From the NCBI GenBank assembly GCA_963169105.1, contig OY720636.1, positions 71,164,123 through 71,228,122 of the forward strand: 64,000 nt of DNA. Direction: 5' to 3'. Under the pieces are notes generated by a model. That model had not been told where the DNA came from. It ran no database searches and was given only the letters and a program-made list of their open reading frames with translations. Source of the DNA: Ceriagrion tenellum. Taxonomy: Eukaryota > Arthropoda > Insecta > Odonata > Coenagrionidae. This document shows, piece after piece, positions 46,501 through 55,567 of the stretch. Position 1 is the first letter of the stretch. Each line of letters opens with the position of its first letter. The position numbers were made by a program, and so were the translations under genes.

Positions 46501-49011
46501 TTCGTGGCCAAAAGCCTTTTTGGGATTTTCCTTTCTACTGGGTGTCAATATACCTGTGTAATAAGTTTTGTTTGTCTTGCCAAAGCTACATGGTTGTAAT
46601 AATTGTTCAAAAATATACTGTGGCCACGATTTTCAAAACTTTCCAAAAGTATTTTCACCACTTTATCGCCATGTCCACCTAAATCTTTCTCCAAAGCCTG
46701 TATTAGTTAGCAATTGGTGGACTAAGCCAGATGGCTTGCAAAGCATATACATCTTGATACCATGCTGGTGCTTCTTACTCTGCAGGTATTGCCGAAAAAT
46801 TAGTCGGCCTCTCCAGGGTAACATCGACTCATCTATACATAGTTCCCATTCCAGGAAGACAGCAGTTTCCTTCGCCACCTTGAAGCCATCTAAAAGGGGT
46901 TTTATTTTGTAAAGGCAATCTCTAGGCACCGGATCATTTTCACTGGGATTTTTGCGAAATATAATGCTTGTGGAAAACGATCTCTTGCCATCGATCCTCA
47001 AAATCGGCAATTCACGGTATCATCACATGGGTTTGCATGCAACTTACCACTCCTCTTGAAAATAATGTCTTCGTGTATAAAAAAAAAGTTTTGCTACTGT
47101 CACCCTATTATGAAAACATTTTTGAAATTTTCACTGGACCTTATAAACATTCAAAAGAAATTTTCACTGCGCCTTGTAAACATTCAAATAAATCAAATAA
47201 TTTGACTTATTAATCATTTAAATACACACTAGTATTCGATGAACTTGATATATTTGCCCTCTTGGAAGTGGCTGGAATCAATCTTGTCATTATTTTAATT
47301 GCTATAAAAATGATGCCCTGTAGAAGTGACCCAAATATTAATTAGTGTGTTATGATTTAAATAATTTAGAGCATTTAAGGTAGGATTATGGCGCACTTTG
47401 TTGAAGAAGGAAAGAAAACCGAAATTAAAATACATTAGTTCGGACTTACCTTTATTGAAAGGAAAAATAAAATCTTGATAGAAGAAACTCTTGTGTTCTC
47501 CAGGAAGAATGGAAGCAGAAACCTGCATTTGCATAAAATATTGAATGCAAAAATCTAATGGAAATCGCAATAAAACCATAAACAAAGAAAAAAACATTGG
47601 CTAATAAGAACAATATTTCATTTCCAATGAACAAAAAGACTGTAAATAGATGTCTATTCCAAAAGAAAAACAGACTAAACCACTTTTCAATAAAAACTTG
47701 TTAACCAAATCTCTTGTGAAAAATGCGCAAAATTGCAAAAATCCGCAAAAAAAAAGAAAAATTGGTGTGGCTAGCATCGGAACACACTAGACAGAAGCTA
47801 GGAACCAACTGAAGAACAAGCAAGTGGCGGCCAACCAAAGGAGCTGAGCGTAGCACCGTCATACCGCATGGAAAAGACTGAAGGCCATGTTATTCATGAA
47901 TGACATCCGCATTGAATGGGTTAATTAACGTTGGTATTCATTGTTCACTATTCCACTTATCGTAATCTGGATCTCTGGCGTCTGTGTGCATAAACTATCT
48001 TTTCTCTGCCCCTCCTCAGTGAGCTGGGTGGTACGTCGTCCTCATGCTACAGGATCCCTTTGTAGACATATCTGCCATTACTTCCGTGGTCTTTCTAAGA
48101 TACTCTGTTGAATACCCCTTCTTTAGGAATCCTTTAATATTGAAGTCAGCCCACTGCAGGGGCTACACTTTCTATTCAGGTCTTGTTCACCCCTTCCTCG
48201 TCCTTCTCCTATGGTCGACTCTCACTCTTTCTCGCACTTCCCTAGTTTCCCTCTGTTGCCTGTTTATTTGCCTCGCTTGTCCTTAGTTTTTCACTGTTGA
48301 GTAGTGATTTTATCTGTGCATCCTTAGTTTCTGTGTTGGTAAATATTGACCTTTCTTATGCGTCCTTGGTTTCATATTGTTAACTTATAACTGATCATCT
48401 TATTTTACTATATTATTTAATTGTAATAACTTCCCGGGCCTCAGGATAGCCAATTGGTTACAAGGTGGCTGCTTCATTCCTAAAAGTAGATCAGATGTGT
48501 TGCCTTAGCCTTAGGAAACCCAATAACAAAATGGATATCAATGCTGGCAATTTTGTGTGAGTTCAAATGTTTGAACTTGAGCTGCACTTTTGGCATGGAA
48601 TGTTAAGGGCAATCATACAGCCTGAGGTAGTTTTAGCCATGGGCTGAAGTGCATACTAGAGGCACATAAGTGTTAAAGTCAATCAGATTCGTCATGTGCC
48701 ATCAGAAGTCAATGAAAAGATTTTAAATTATATTTACCAGACATAACCTCTGATGAGTAGGACACTCAATAACCAATACTTTAAAAAGACTCGTTTTAGT
48801 TCATTGTCTTTTTTTACACAGGGAAGAAATCAAGAAGTTAAAGGAAAATTTAAATCAGATATCCATTGGCAAACTATTAAGTGATGAAGAAATGTATAAG
48901 TTGAAGACTGACTTGAGAAGGCTGAGAGCTGAAAATGCACATTTAATGAGAGTGGCTAGTGAGCAGAAAGTAGTTTCCAGCAGAAATGATAGGTGTTTGG
49001 AAGAACCTTAG
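37554..49011 (+). CDS. Spdl: Spindly homologue, dynein-dynactin adaptor
   Basis: Eight exons: 37,554-37,613; 37,689-37,874; 38,909-39,046; 40,760-40,933; 42,862-43,095; 43,888-43,986; 45,319-45,449; 48,822-49,011; phases agree throughout and total 403 residues. Almost the whole chain is heptad-like coiled coil. The deciding motif is SSSKGNSLFAEVDDRRQLMK in exon 5 (motif at residues 221-232). It is nearly identical to the conserved Spindly motif that contacts the dynactin pointed end, with a coiled coil on either side as in the family. Spindly recruits dynein-dynactin to kinetochores through the RZZ complex. The N-terminal AAxxG CC1 box, which binds dynein light intermediate chain, is not intact; the nearest match is AAEEI at residues 43-47. 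The protein is shorter than human (605) or fly Spindly and ends CLEEP, so a CaaX farnesylation site as in human is absent. The intron after exon 5 uses a GC donor (CAG before GCAAGT). The donor of exon 4 (ACA before GTTGAG) is weak. Confidence 0.9.
38473..38715. mobile_element. Small foldback element in a Spindly intron
   Basis: A left arm starting CTTTATTTGAAA is matched in reverse complement by the right arm ending TTTCAAATAAAG, with about 65-base arms at roughly 70% identity by eye. Nested inside is a second, tighter inverted repeat around an AACTATAGTTA centre near 38,610 (CGGGGAGGTGAG on one side, CTCACTTCCCCG on the other). The whole could form a hairpin in the pre-mRNA. No target-site duplication was recognised. 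Confidence 0.65.
39047..40759. other. Spindly intron 3, nothing recognised
   Basis: AT-rich intron with no recognised repeat or coding frame. Confidence 0.45.
40934..42861. other. Spindly intron 4, nothing recognised
   Basis: No coding exon or repeat structure supported. The plus-strand frame at 41,937-42,158 has no heptad pattern and breaks the gene's phase. Confidence 0.45.
43276..43452 (+). mobile_element. tRNA-derived SINE
   Basis: The head resembles a tRNA: an A-box-like GTGGCGGTGGGGTAAAGTCC, an anticodon-arm-like CCTCGCCTGCTAACCCGAGG, and the B box GGTTCGAGACC inside a perfect GCGGGTTCGAGACCCGC stem. There is no matching acceptor stem, and the tRNA part runs straight into a body with GGACATGGGTGTGTGTG. 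That makes it a SINE head and not a working tRNA gene. The 3' limit near GAGTTTAAAC is approximate. Confidence 0.8.
43987..45318. other. Spindly intron 6, nothing recognised
   Basis: AT-rich intron. Frames on either strand near 43,947-44,271 overlap the preceding exon or lack signatures. Confidence 0.45.
45850..45920 (+). repeat. Solo Tigger-type terminal repeat
   Basis: TACAGTAGACCCTCACTTTA followed by CGATATTAATCTGTTCCGG resembles the start of a pogo/Tigger element (CAGTAGA... after TA). No matching right end or transposase was found, so it is probably a truncated copy next to the piggyBac. Confidence 0.4.
46290..47920 (-). mobile_element. piggyBac element with dead transposase
   Basis: The minus strand encodes piggyBac transposase pieces in the family order. 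DCLYKIKPLLDGFK and LCIDESMLPWRGRLIFRQYL lie at 46,663-47,010 (second catalytic-Asp block). VALARQTKLITQVY lies near 46,580, after a worn NNYY in place of DNFY. KPNAVVAYNKFMGGV and NQLLSYYTCEYKTVK lie near 46,320-46,430, the insertion-domain tail. The right end reads CCGCATTGAATGGG followed by TTAA at 47,921, which fits a piggyBac terminus and TTAA target. The left end was not found. It lies in the last Spindly intron, antisense to the gene. Confidence 0.85.
47925..48821. other. Spindly last intron, right part
   Basis: No coding. The stretch from 48,431 (GGCCTCAGGATAGCCAATTG and following) has a weak tRNA-like A-box look but no B box, so it is not called as a SINE. The plus frame at 48,044-48,286 is unidentified. 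Confidence 0.35.
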
Positions 49012-49514
49012 GAAAATGGTGCGTATTTTTGTTTTATGTTCATGAGTTGTTGCACATGTATTAATGAAGCAACTTACATAATTGTTCATGAATGTTTTTG
49101 CTGTTGAATAGTATGTAAAGTTCTATTGTGTAACTTAGTAAAAACCCTTGCCTTCTCGTCAAGGAGTTCTACATAATATTGGCCTGTTGACAGTCTTTAA
49201 CTTCCCTGAGAAAAATATATGTGATTGGCCTGTGAAAGGCAATAGCATACAATTTTTAAGTTAACTTTTCTCTGAATTATGGCTATTCATGAATGCTTGC
49301 ACTGTCCTCTTCTGATGGGATAAAAATGGTCAATTTTCGAATGTCTCTAATCAATTCTCAGGTTAGCTATTACAAAACATTTTAGGAAAGCTGTCATTTG
49401 GCTAAAAAATTCTTTTGTGTACATAATCAAGTAATGAGATGTTATGGATTGGGCATTCAGATGTAAAAGCATTACTTAAACTTTCAAGAAAAACTTCCTT
49501 TTAGCAATATACTA

Positions 49515-49879
49515 CAGTAGACTCTCATTATTACAAACCATATTCATATGAAGTTACATTTTTATGAAGCAAATTGTAGGTCCCAATCAGAGGGGTATCT
49601 AAATGTATGGTAGATGGAATGTTAGTATGAAATATGGGTTTTAATCAGAAAATAGAATATGTTGGATTTCATACCTGTGTGCATGATTTGACTGTTAATC
49701 ATACCTGCACATCAGAAATAATTCTACAGAACTTCTGTTACACACAAATAATTGAAAAGACCAGAAAAATAACAAAAGTATATTTCTTGCTATGTTTATA
49801 AAGTACATTGACATGAAGTCCGTTATTACGATCTATGATTTTTTGGTTACATGAATTTTGCACTAAAGAGAGTCTACTG
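49515..49879. mobile_element. Small Tigger-type MITE
   Basis: It starts CAGTAGACTCTC after TA (49,513-49,514) and ends GAGAGTCTACTG at 49,879, a perfect 12-base inverted pair. The expected right-hand TA is not present (the next bases are GA), so the end has either decayed or been mis-set by eye. There is no coding. It lies just downstream of the Spindly stop. Confidence 0.65.
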
Positions 49880-49969
49880 GAGTATCTTTTTTGTCTCCTT
49901 GTTACTGACGATAACTTTTATTTTTCAGGAGGGAAATGAAGATTATGGGAATTTGAGCCTAATAGAAAA

Positions 49970-49975
49970 AATAAA
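49970..49975 (+). terminator. Candidate poly(A) signal for Spindly
   Basis: AATAAA in a cluster of similar hexamers, about 960 bases after the stop. A TTTTTCAG acceptor-like site precedes it near 49,928, and a GTGCGT donor-like site lies just after the stop codon, so the 3'UTR may be spliced. Confidence 0.3.
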
Positions 49976-50149
49976 TAAGATAAATAAAATGTATTTCATG
50001 ATAAATGTTAATTTTATATTAGTAGTTTTAAAGATTTTTTATGAAAATGGATATGCATTTATAAAATATTTTTTTAATATTCTACCTCAAAGAGTGGAAT
50101 GTACAAGATGGTTGCCATTTATTTGGCTTAATCTTAATTAAAGAAATTA

Positions 50150-51020
50150 TTAAAAGTTCTTATTTTTGAATGAATGTGTGTAAAATTTACTGGTCAGTAT
50201 CCCAAGGTGTTGGTTCTATCTTTCTCCTCAACTGACTAAAATGTTCGTCATAGTTTTAACCTTTACATCCTTATGGAAGAGAGTTAATGGAAAAATGATG
50301 GTAATGAATCATTTTACAATGAAAATTTGCGTTAGGTTGGGAGATACCTTTGGGAAAACCACCTGTTGTGTGAGGCCATGAAAACTAGGTACTTCATTGA
50401 CTGGTTGTGGTTAATTTCGAGGAAAAAATAAAATTGAATGCAATGCTGTTTCTATATTGCTCTTTCCTAATTATGCTATAAGTTTTGGCTTTATAGAAGA
50501 TTAGTATGTAGTGGATAATTAGCCCAATCTCTCTTTCTGGGCTGGCACTGTCAATAGAGCTTAAATTAAATTTTAGATGAAAATTTTCGTTAGGTTTTGG
50601 AAACAGGCTGTTTGAATCATTTCTTCTAAAATGCCCTCTCCTTGTATGCCTTCTTCAGCTTCTGTAATTTTCATGCATTGCATGGTTCACGCCCTCCTGT
50701 TCTAAACACATTGCAGACAGCACATGAGTTTACTTGTTTTCTGTGCCATGTGTTATGGTAGGGTCTTGAATTGACTTTTATGCCATTGGGACAAGGAGAA
50801 AATCATTCAATAAGCCATCTGAAGATTAACATACTGCTGTCATTGCAGTGTGGTGTATAAATCAAATATAGTTTTTGGAATATTTTGCTCAAAGATTGTT
50901 CTGAAGTAAGTATATACATTAATAAATTCTCATTCGATAGATATTTTCTCCCTCCCCATACCTATGGACTTATAGCCAATGATGTTAGAATCTAGGAATC
51001 ATGTAAATGTAGGAATTATC
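50150..51020. other. Intergenic, nothing recognised
   Basis: AT-rich spacer downstream of Spindly with no supported feature. Confidence 0.4.
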
Positions 51021-51028
51021 AGTTTAAT

Positions 51029-51459
51029 TTGGGATGGACCGATACCAGAAATTGACGATACTGATTCCGATACCATTTCTCTTCCCCTCGATACCATTAC
51101 CGATACTACTTTGTTCTAGGTATAATACAAACTCAATATTCCACCACAAACATTTTAAGCTAGCTCAGTCAACTAAGAAACCAGATTACCAAAACAACCA
51201 TTATTACACAGGCGAAACACTAAATTCACTGAAAAAGTTTGGTGAAGAAAGGTGATCGAAAGAAACACACTCTGTCTTACTGAGTCTGAGCTGTCTTGAG
51301 CTGATGGCGTTCAGTACCAGAGCACTCTAGTGATAGTATTCGATACCTCGTTTCATTGGCGATAATAATCTGAAAAAACACTAACTTGAGTGATGATACC
51401 GATGCTACCAATACCTTAAGTATCGGCCGATACTTCATATCTGTATCGGTCCATCCCTA
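51029..51459. mobile_element. hAT-type MITE
   Basis: The left end TTGGGATGGACCGATACC is mirrored by the right end complement TAGGGATGGACCGATACAG. Flanking 8-base sequences AGTTTAAT (51,021-51,028) and ATTTTAAT (51,460-51,467) differ at one position, as expected for an old 8-bp hAT target duplication. The interior is rich in GATACC/CGATAC motifs and lacks a transposase. Confidence 0.8.
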
Positions 51460-52979
51460 ATTTTAATCCTTAATTTTCTCATGGAAAATGAAAATCACTG
51501 ACTCCAACAGGAATTTAATTCACATTTACATAAACATCTCTCCATAAGTTTTTGGGGGTGATGAAATGGAGCCAAAATTCTTATGATGAAGGTTATTTTG
51601 TATATATAAAAGTTTTTATTTATTAAGGTGGTAACTTGTGTTCATTTGAGATTTTTACCTATGGCTCCAGGATATAAATTCACTTCTTTAATTATGAAAT
51701 GGTGGCTGTGAAATCTATATAGAATGGGGCAATAAAGAGACTTAAAATACACCAGTACTGTGTTACTCTCAAATTAGCATGTTGGTGACGAGAACTATCA
51801 GGTGTTATATATGAGAGTTGTTGTATATTTGTGAAATGGTACTTCTGTATGGTGAAAAGTATGGTTTGCTTGCAGTAGAGTCCATGGCAAGTGGATTTAT
51901 AGGTTTTGAAGAATATGAAAATCTTGATTTTGCAGTACCTAAACATAATTGAGGACCACCAATAAGACAGTTATGGTGGACAATGTTCGACCACTGATGG
52001 TTGACAAATTTTCCTCATAAAATCTGGAGGCCTAGTCAGCTGAGGATTTCTTACTGTGTTACAATGAGTATTGTCAGCTAAATGCACAAGCTTTTGTTGA
52101 ACACATTCCAGGGGGAGCCCAAGAAGCACCAGGAGATGAGAGACCATGGGAAGTGACACAAAAGCTGAATCTTTCAGTTCATGTGTTAATGTTTGATTTC
52201 ATAGAATTGAAATGATCTTTTAGGGATATCGTAATAAACAAAACAAAAAGCTCCTTTTGGTTATTACTTTAGGTTTAATTTTGCTGGGGAAGAGAGTTGG
52301 AGGTTTTAATAGGTGTGTGTTCTCTGCAATGTTTAGCTATGGGTTCCAGGAAGTAAGTCCACTTTTCAGTTCTTAAATGGCACTTGAGCAATGTTTATTG
52401 TATTGAACAATCAAGAGAATTTGAATACATTTAATGGTGTTAGACTTCAATTAGTACATGTAGGTTATTCCCTTCAAACTTTCCTTTTTGGGATTTGGTC
52501 ACATCATTGTTCTTCTGACAGTGTTTCTCCTTCTATCCTGGAGGCATCTTCAGGTTGAAGATGCAGTGCTTCTCTCTGGCCGGGGTATATAGTAGAGTCA
52601 GTCACTTCTGATAGGTATTTTCTGGGCCAAAACCACGTTTGGCATCATTTTTCCCTCTCCAGTTTGTGCTAGCACTCTCTTCCAGCAGGTGGCAGCCATC
52701 TTCCCTGTTCATGTTGTTTGGCCATTTTGTTATTTCGATCGCTTTCCTGATTAATCGTGGGATGTATTCATTTTCCCCGCTCAGGACTTTGATTTCTTGG
52801 AAGTAGATCGAGTGGCCAGGTTCAGGCCATGCGTGCTCGGCGACAGCTGAGAGGTGTAACTGCTTCTTTTCTGTCGCCTTTTGGTGTTCCTTCACTCTAC
52901 AGATGATCGCCCACCCAGTCTGGCCCATGTAGGATTTCTCACAAATGCAATTTATCTTGTAAACTCCCTCCTTCATGGT

Positions 52980-53305
52980 ACAGAAATTCTTCGATTTACG
53001 TCAAAGGTGCATGTTGAAGAAGAGTGATGTAAATCGAAACAATGTAAAACAGATCCAGGTATTCAAGACCACTTAAATCCCACGATAAATCAAGGTGATA
53101 ATTTCAAAATTCGTTTTTTGCCTTTATCCAGGAAAAAAAGCTATTTAAGGTAGGATGATTGTCTAAATCATCCAAAAACAAGCATTTGCACATATGGTCT
53201 ATTTGATTAGCATTAAATGGAAAAAGTTCCTGATGACTCTTGTTAGCATGGACGTATCATCAAATCAGACATAAATCAAAACAACGCATACCGAGGACTT
53301 ACTGT
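52980..53305. mobile_element. Small Tigger-type MITE inside the Penelope-like element
   Basis: It starts CAGAAATTCTTCGATTTACG after TA (52,978-52,979) and ends with the complement of CAGTAAGTCCTCGGTATGCG before TA (53,306-53,307). Removing it joins the two Penelope-like coding parts directly (GFLV on one side, MKEGVYKI on the other). Confidence 0.75.
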
Positions 53306-53755
53306 ACTAGGAATCCACTATTTGGATTGGGCATGATGTCAGCGATTTTCTTGGTGGTGGAGAACCTGGTTACTACGTTGTGTTTTTTCAAAATTTTGCT
53401 AATCTTTTCCGATGTCCCTGCGATGTAGGGGATGGTGGTGTAGGCTTGGGTCTCCCTTCTAGGTCGGTTGATGGTACAGTTTCAATTTTCCTCCTGTTCT
53501 CAAACCTGGCGGCCCTTCTCAGAACCATTGTTTTGCAGTAGCCATTCTTCTCGAGGGCCTCAGTCAGTTTTATTTTCTCAGCTGGGAGTAATTTGTTGTT
53601 GGCAATGCTGTAGGCCCTATGCAGCAAAGTGTCAATTAATGACATTTTTTGTGCAGGATGGTGGTGAGAATCCACATTTAAGTACTGGTCCATGTGCGTT
53701 TCCTTTCGTTAGACTGCATGTGCTAATTTCACACCGTTTCCCCTGCTGACCATAA

Positions 53756-54200
53756 AGCTTAAATCACATGATACTTGACCTTGTACAAGTCCGAGGATGT
53801 TAGCTAGCATACTAGGACTTGTGCAATGTCAAGTATCGTGTGATACAGACCAAGCATACTGGAAATCCTGCATGATCGCTAGCATACTAGCTCGTATCCT
53901 TGTTTTCATAATTGGTGCAGTACTAGTTTGACACTTGCTCCTTGTAGGACCTAGTAGCCATCGACCAATCACCTTTGCTCTTTGCAATGCGGTTGTCAAT
54001 TTTTGATGTCAGCATCTCCATAGCCCCTCATGACAATTACAATTTCCTGCAATCTACTGAACAGACCTTGAGCAATTTCAAGTAGGTATCGTGTGATTGC
54101 TCCTAGGAAGGTTTCGAGCATGCTAGGAATCGTACTAGAAATCCAGTACTCGCTAGCATCCCCAGACTTGTACAAGGTCAAGTATAATGTGATTCAGGCG
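53756..54200. mobile_element. Harbinger-type MITE inside the Penelope-like element
   Basis: Ends AGCTTAAATCACATGATACT and the complement of CGCCTGAATCACATTATACT, flanked by TAA at 53,753-53,755 and 54,201-54,203. Removing the element and one TAA restores the Penelope-like reading frame (LDV then MVSRGN). The interior repeats short motifs such as GGACTTGT, CTAGCATACTAGG and CAAGTATCGTGTGAT in both orientations. Confidence 0.8.
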
Positions 54201-54440
54201 TAACATCCAGGAATGCTAGTTGTCCCTGATCTTTGATCTTCATAGTAAACTCTATGGATGGGTGTTGGGAGTTGAGGTGGTACAGGAACAAGTTACGTTC
54301 TTCTCTTCCGTGAGGCCAAATCACAAATGTCAACATATCTAACCCTTTTGGCAGGTTTCTTTGGAAACATATGCATGGCCTTCTGCTTGAAATCCTCTAT
54401 GAATATGTTGACGACGACTGGAGATGTGGAAAGAATACCT

Positions 54441-55567
54441 GCTCACCATGGAAACGTGAAACATTTCCCTTCAAACTTGCCAAGAAAAAACACTGATGAT
54501 TTGTTGTTAATTATGCAATATATCTCTTGTAGTAATCTAGTAAGAATATCAATAGAAATGAATGAATCCCATGTAAAATCTTTATAAGGGTGTGCAGAAG
54601 GGGGAACCCCCGCCCTGTGGCTAATGCTAAATTATCAGTTAGTATGCTGTAACCACTACACATGGTTTGCTCTTAGTTCATCTATTGTTTAATTCCAAAC
54701 TTTGCTTCAGGATTCAATCATATTATGAATCATATCCATGCCACCCTGCCTTATTTCAATTGTTAGCTCTAATACACTTAGAGCTGCCTTGGAAGAGGTA
54801 AATTTTTTATCTGGAGGAAACTCTGCCTTAATGACTCTATAACTCTTAAGGTCAAACACACAAAAATCTATCCTAATCAAAATTTCTTTTCTACAGTGCT
54901 ACCATATTTAATATGGCTACACAATATATGCTTTGATGGTGCTAAGCCAACTGCAGACGTTTAGTGTTTTGGGTAGGTATTTCGACAGTAGTTGATGGAA
55001 TTTCTCATTAAAATAGAGAGATGACAGATGGAATGAATTCACCTTCCAGTGGGCACGTAAAGGATGTGATATCATTGGGAGTTCTTTTCGGAGGTGAATA
55101 CCTTTAACATCGTATTTTATCTTTGGTATCTGAAGCGCGATAGAGATATGATTTGCAGAAGAAGACTAACTTGAATAAAATGGACAGCTAATGCTATTTT
55201 GTTTCCCAGGAGTCAGTAAATTTCGCGTGTCAACGATTTTAACTATAGTTGGGTTTATTTTAGCCGCCTTGAGACAATTTTACGCCAGCGACACGGCTGC
55301 GGGAACTTGGGTAACGACATCAACTCATTGTCTCATCCCAAATTGATCGACCACATCTAATAACATGCGCACAGCGTTTTGCGTAAAAGCGCACGTGTGA
55401 AGAAGCGCACGTTTGTTTATATATCGCGATTACTGGAGGTGGTATTTTTTTCATCAACAAATTTTATCATTTAAACAGTGTTTACGTAACAAAATATTGT
55501 AGTGGGGAGGCATCTCCTGAGAGTGACACGAGGCCTTGTTATTGTCTATGACAAATCCTTGCCTGGT
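54441..55567. other. Intergenic; KRI1 promoter and 5'UTR at right end
   Basis: No coding recognised. The last 300 bases before the KRI1 start are richer in CpG (for example GCCAGCGACACGGCTGCGGG near 55,290) and hold GCGCACGT repeats near 55,390-55,415, consistent with a housekeeping-type promoter. The open frame upstream of ATG 55,568 extends to 55,502, but KRI1 similarity starts only at MARLLSDSDDEE. Confidence 0.4.

Larger units (their letters stand above)
52490..54440 (-). mobile_element. Penelope-like retroelement, 5'-truncated and interrupted twice
   Basis: On the minus strand, reverse transcriptase pieces near 54,205-54,440 read FIEDFKQKAMHMF, RYVD and FVIWPHGREE, ending QGQLAFLDV. After an inserted MITE the frame resumes with MVSRGNGVKLAHAV and continues at 53,388-53,693 (MDQYLNVDSHHHPAQKMSLI, LEKNGYCKTMVLRR). 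After a second inserted element comes a GIY-YIG endonuclease at 52,602-52,976 (GVYKINCICEKSYMGQTGW, CRVKEHQKA, SAVAEHAW, REDG). This order, reverse transcriptase then C-terminal GIY-YIG nuclease, is specific to Penelope-like elements. The 3' flank AACCTGAAGATGCCTCC is also typical. Stops and loss of the 5' part make it inactive. Confidence 0.93.

Noticed and set aside
48431..48520. Possible tRNA-like SINE head
   Set aside because: An A-box-like segment is present, but no B box follows at the right distance.
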